DNA of 64,000 nucleotides from Arcuatula senhousia (taxonomy: Eukaryota; Mollusca; Bivalvia; Mytilida; Mytilidae): NCBI GenBank assembly GCA_963971305.1, contig OZ020306.1, positions 54,224,686-54,288,685 of the forward strand. Direction: 5' to 3'. The notes under the pieces are model-generated. The model was given only the letters and a program-made list of their open reading frames with translations, was not told the DNA's origin and did no database searches. Made by a program: the position numbers and the translations under genes. How positions within the stretch are numbered: the stretch's first letter is position 1; each line of letters begins with the position of its first letter. Shown piece by piece: positions 61,301 through 64,000 of the stretch.

Positions 61301-62684
61301 TAAGCCAAAAGTTAGAAAAAATGCATGAAAAGCAATGCTGCAAACGACTCAGGGAAAAGGCACTATATTTTAATAGCCTCCATGTTTTGACGTCCACCCG
61401 CGCAAGAACTTGCAATACAAGACTGGTACCTATTAGGATCAAAGATGATTTGATATTTCTAAATAAAGTTGTTTTTCTGTTTCTTTATACATTTTTCAAT
61501 CAAATTAAGAAAAAACCATAGAAAAAATGCTTTCATTGATTTTTTTATTACAATTTTTAAAAGGGTACCCTCTTCAAGGTTTTGGCCAATTTTCTCTATA
61601 TTGACTTAAAATGAACACTTTAATGTTCTGTCCTTGTTGGGTTATATTCAGATAGAATATGTGAGTTGAAATGATGCCAATACTACCTTAGCAATGGATT
61701 GAGTGCAAAAATATTCTTTTATTGACAGTTTTAAGTTTTTGAAGTAGAAAAAACTATGTTAGGAACCCCATTTTTTACTACAAAGACAACTTGGAGCCTC
61801 TTGTTTATCCAAATATAAGAAGGAGACCTATCAGTTGTTTGAACCTGACAAAATTGGCAAGATAATTGTAACAAAAACTATAAATGTGGAATAGAATACA
61901 TTATTTGGAATACAATTGGATTTTATATACCAATTTAAGGATTTTTCAGGTAAAATTGGTGCCCCAGGCATACATAAATGGCCCATTTTTTTAAGGAATT
62001 CAGATACTAGGCTGATGAAACTTGAGTTGTTACATGGGAAGAAGGTGTAGAAGACAGAAATCACCAACATATTGTGCAAGGTTATCAGACTTGGAGAGAA
62101 AGTGGTCTTATTTACTGTAAAATTGCAGTTTTTAACTTACCGCATACAAAAAGCCAACATTTTGCACATCACAAAACACCATAAAGAAAAAAATACTGAA
62201 TTTGTTTGGAGTTTTTTTGCTGAAATCAGTCATAAAGTTTATCTAGAACATTTTCACACCATTTGTTTGGTTAGAAAGTCATTATGTTTAAAATCAGAAC
62301 AGTTCCCATATGTGTGGAGAGGTAAAAAAAGCCTTCATTTCTTAGTTTGAACTGAACATATGCAAAGTGCTGAAAAAGTTACACCGGATAAAATATGACA
62401 GTTTAAATTGCATATTAGCAGTGCAATAAAGTCATTCTTACTAAAGATAAAGAATATAGACATTTAAATCCACTGGTTCTCATAAAAGAGACAAAATTTA
62501 TTTTAATGTCCAAATTTGGTCAAAAAGTACTATAATAGCAAAAACTGAAGGGTAGCTGAAACAAATTAAGCAAAAAGTAAAAAAAATCTTTATAAAGTGT
62601 TCAAAGACATGATTTTCTTTAGAATAAAACAGATAATAAGCACTTATTTAATATTCAACTTTACTGTAAATCCCAGTAATCAGG

Positions 62685-63931
62685 ATCAAAGATGATTTGA
62701 TATTTCTAAATAAAGTTGTTTTTCTGTTTCTTTATACATTTTTCAATCAAATTAAGAAAAAACCATAGAAAAAATGCTTTCATTGATTTTTTTATTACAA
62801 TTTTTAAAAGGGTACCCTCTTCAAGGTTTTGGCCAATTTTCTCTATATTGACTTAAAATGAACACTTTAATGTTCTGTCCTTGTTGGGTTATATTCAGAT
62901 AGAATATGTGAGTTGAAATGATGCCAATACTACCTTAGCAATGGATTGAGTGCAAAAATATTCTTTTATTGACAGTTTTAAGTTTTTGAAGTAGAAAAAA
63001 CTATGTTAGGAACCCCATTTTTTACTACAAAGACAACTTGGAGCCTCTTGTTTATCCAAATATAAGAAGGAGACCTATCAGTTGTTTGAACCTGACAAAA
63101 TTGGCAAGATAATTGTAACAAAAACTATAAATGTGGAATAGAATACATTATTTGGAATACAATTGGATTTTATATACCAATTTAAGGATTTTTCAGGTAA
63201 AATTGGTGCCCCAGGCATACATAAATGGCCCATTTTTTTAAGGAATTCAGATACTAGGCTGATGAAACTTGAGTTGTTACATGGGAAGAAGGTGTAGAAG
63301 ACAGAAATCACCAACATATTGTGCAAGGTTATCAGACTTGGAGAGAAAGTGGTCTTATTTACTGTAAAATTGCAGTTTTTAACTTACCGCATACAAAAAG
63401 CCAACATTTTGCACATCACAAAACACCATAAAGAAAAAAATACTGAATTTGTTTGGAGTTTTTTTGCTGAAATCAGTCATAAAGTTTATCTAGAACATTT
63501 TCACACCATTTGTTTGGTTAGAAAGTCATTATGTTTAAAATCAGAACAGTTCCCATATGTGTGGAGAGGTAAAAAAAGCCTTCATTTCTTAGTTTGAACT
63601 GAACATATGCAAAGTGCTGAAAAAGTTACACCGGATAAAATATGACAGTTTAAATTGCATATTAGCAGTGCAATAAAGTCATTCTTACTAAAGATAAAGA
63701 ATATAGACATTTAAATCCACTGGTTCTCATAAAAGAGACAAAATTTATTTTAATGTCCAAATTTGGTCAAAAAGTACTATAATAGCAAAAACTGAAGGGT
63801 AGCTGAAACAAATTAAGCAAAAAGTAAAAAAAATCTTTATAAAGTGTTCAAAGACATGATTTTCTTTAGAATAAAACAGATAATAAGCACTTATTTAATA
63901 TTCAACTTTACTGTAAATCCCAGTAATCAGG
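62685..63931 (+). repeat. Short monomer, deletion type B, second occurrence
   Basis: Same junction as at 49405. Confidence 0.95.
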
Positions 63932-64000
63932 ATCAAAGATGATTTGATATTTCTAAATAAAGTTGTTTTTCTGTTTCTTTATACATTTTTCAATCAAATT
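63932..64000 (+). repeat. Short monomer, deletion type B, third occurrence, cut by the window end
   Basis: The same AATCAGG|ATCAAAG junction occurs directly after the preceding short monomer, so two short forms are adjacent and this part of the array has begun a 1,247-bp periodicity. Confidence 0.9.

Larger units (their letters stand above)
34418..64000 (+). repeat. Macrosatellite: 1,719-bp monomers in tandem, running off the window
   Basis: Head-to-tail monomers starting GTCACAGTCTTGTATTG at 34418, 36138, 37843, 39562, 42528, 44247, 45966, 47685, 50651, 52370, 54089, 55808, 57527, 59246 and 60965, with short monomers starting at 41277, 49405, 62685 and 63932. Spacing is exactly 1,719 for most full monomers. 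Units are almost identical; visible differences are a 14-bp deletion, a few single bases and the short forms. Recurrent frames of 100, 92, 82 and 61 codons exist in each monomer, but they overlap on opposite strands, lack domains and are conserved only because the whole unit is. No terminal inverted repeats, RNA gene or protein domain was recognised in the monomer. The unit is AT-rich with many A- and T-runs. Function is unknown; the homogeneity implies recent amplification or strong homogenisation. Confidence 0.97.

Noticed and set aside
34673..63597. Recurrent frames of 100, 92, 82 and 61 codons in the macrosatellite as a gene family
   Set aside because: Frames overlap on opposite strands, carry no domain, and are preserved only because whole monomers are identical. 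Short monomers delete the 100-codon frame without further change.

Overview
The window is AT-rich, repeat-dense animal DNA with introns. It most likely comes from a mytilid-type bivalve mollusc. The grounds are several dispersed repeats that I recognise from bivalve sequence (an element carrying AAACGCGCGTCAGGCGTA, an element carrying AGTAAGCAGTTCCTGCTTG, and TTATCTCCCTT motifs), together with eukaryotic split genes. The species call is inference. I see no host housekeeping gene, no rRNA and no complete tRNA; nearly everything recognisable is mobile or tandemly repeated DNA.

Layout. 1-3274: AT-rich DNA with one short GGGACGGACC-ended MITE. 3281-6152: a fold-back element whose two long inverted arms are built of 21-bp minisatellite units, bounded by near-identical inverted ends and a perfect 6-bp direct repeat (CGTAAA). 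6300-24265: a mosaic of bivalve dispersed repeats, a decayed LINE ORF1 (8032-9060, minus), a pogo-like TA-flanked element (11415-12313), four more GGGACGGACC-type MITEs (one split by an insertion), a 243-bp inverted-repeat element and several minisatellites.

25977-33629: two convergent split genes that together look like an ISL2EU-type (PIF/Harbinger-related) DNA transposon. The plus-strand gene joins a THAP zinc finger to a DDE transposase (453 residues predicted). The minus-strand gene joins a SWIM zinc finger to a YqaJ-type nuclease; seven exons with mutually consistent phases can be traced. No in-frame stop was seen in either. A tRNA-B-box-bearing repeat sits in inverted orientation in an intron of each gene. 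I could not find the transposon's terminal repeats.

33867-34253 is a TTAA-flanked MITE, followed by a perfect-armed hairpin at 34375-34417. From 34418 to the window end runs a macrosatellite: 1,719-bp monomers, nearly identical, with four short (about 1,247-bp) monomers made by at least two different deletions. The array continues beyond the window.

How parts relate: the THAP-DDE protein is the presumed transposase, and the SWIM-YqaJ protein the accessory nuclease of the same element. The MITEs with TTA/TAA flanks belong broadly to the PIF/Harbinger style, but nothing here shows that this transposase moves them.
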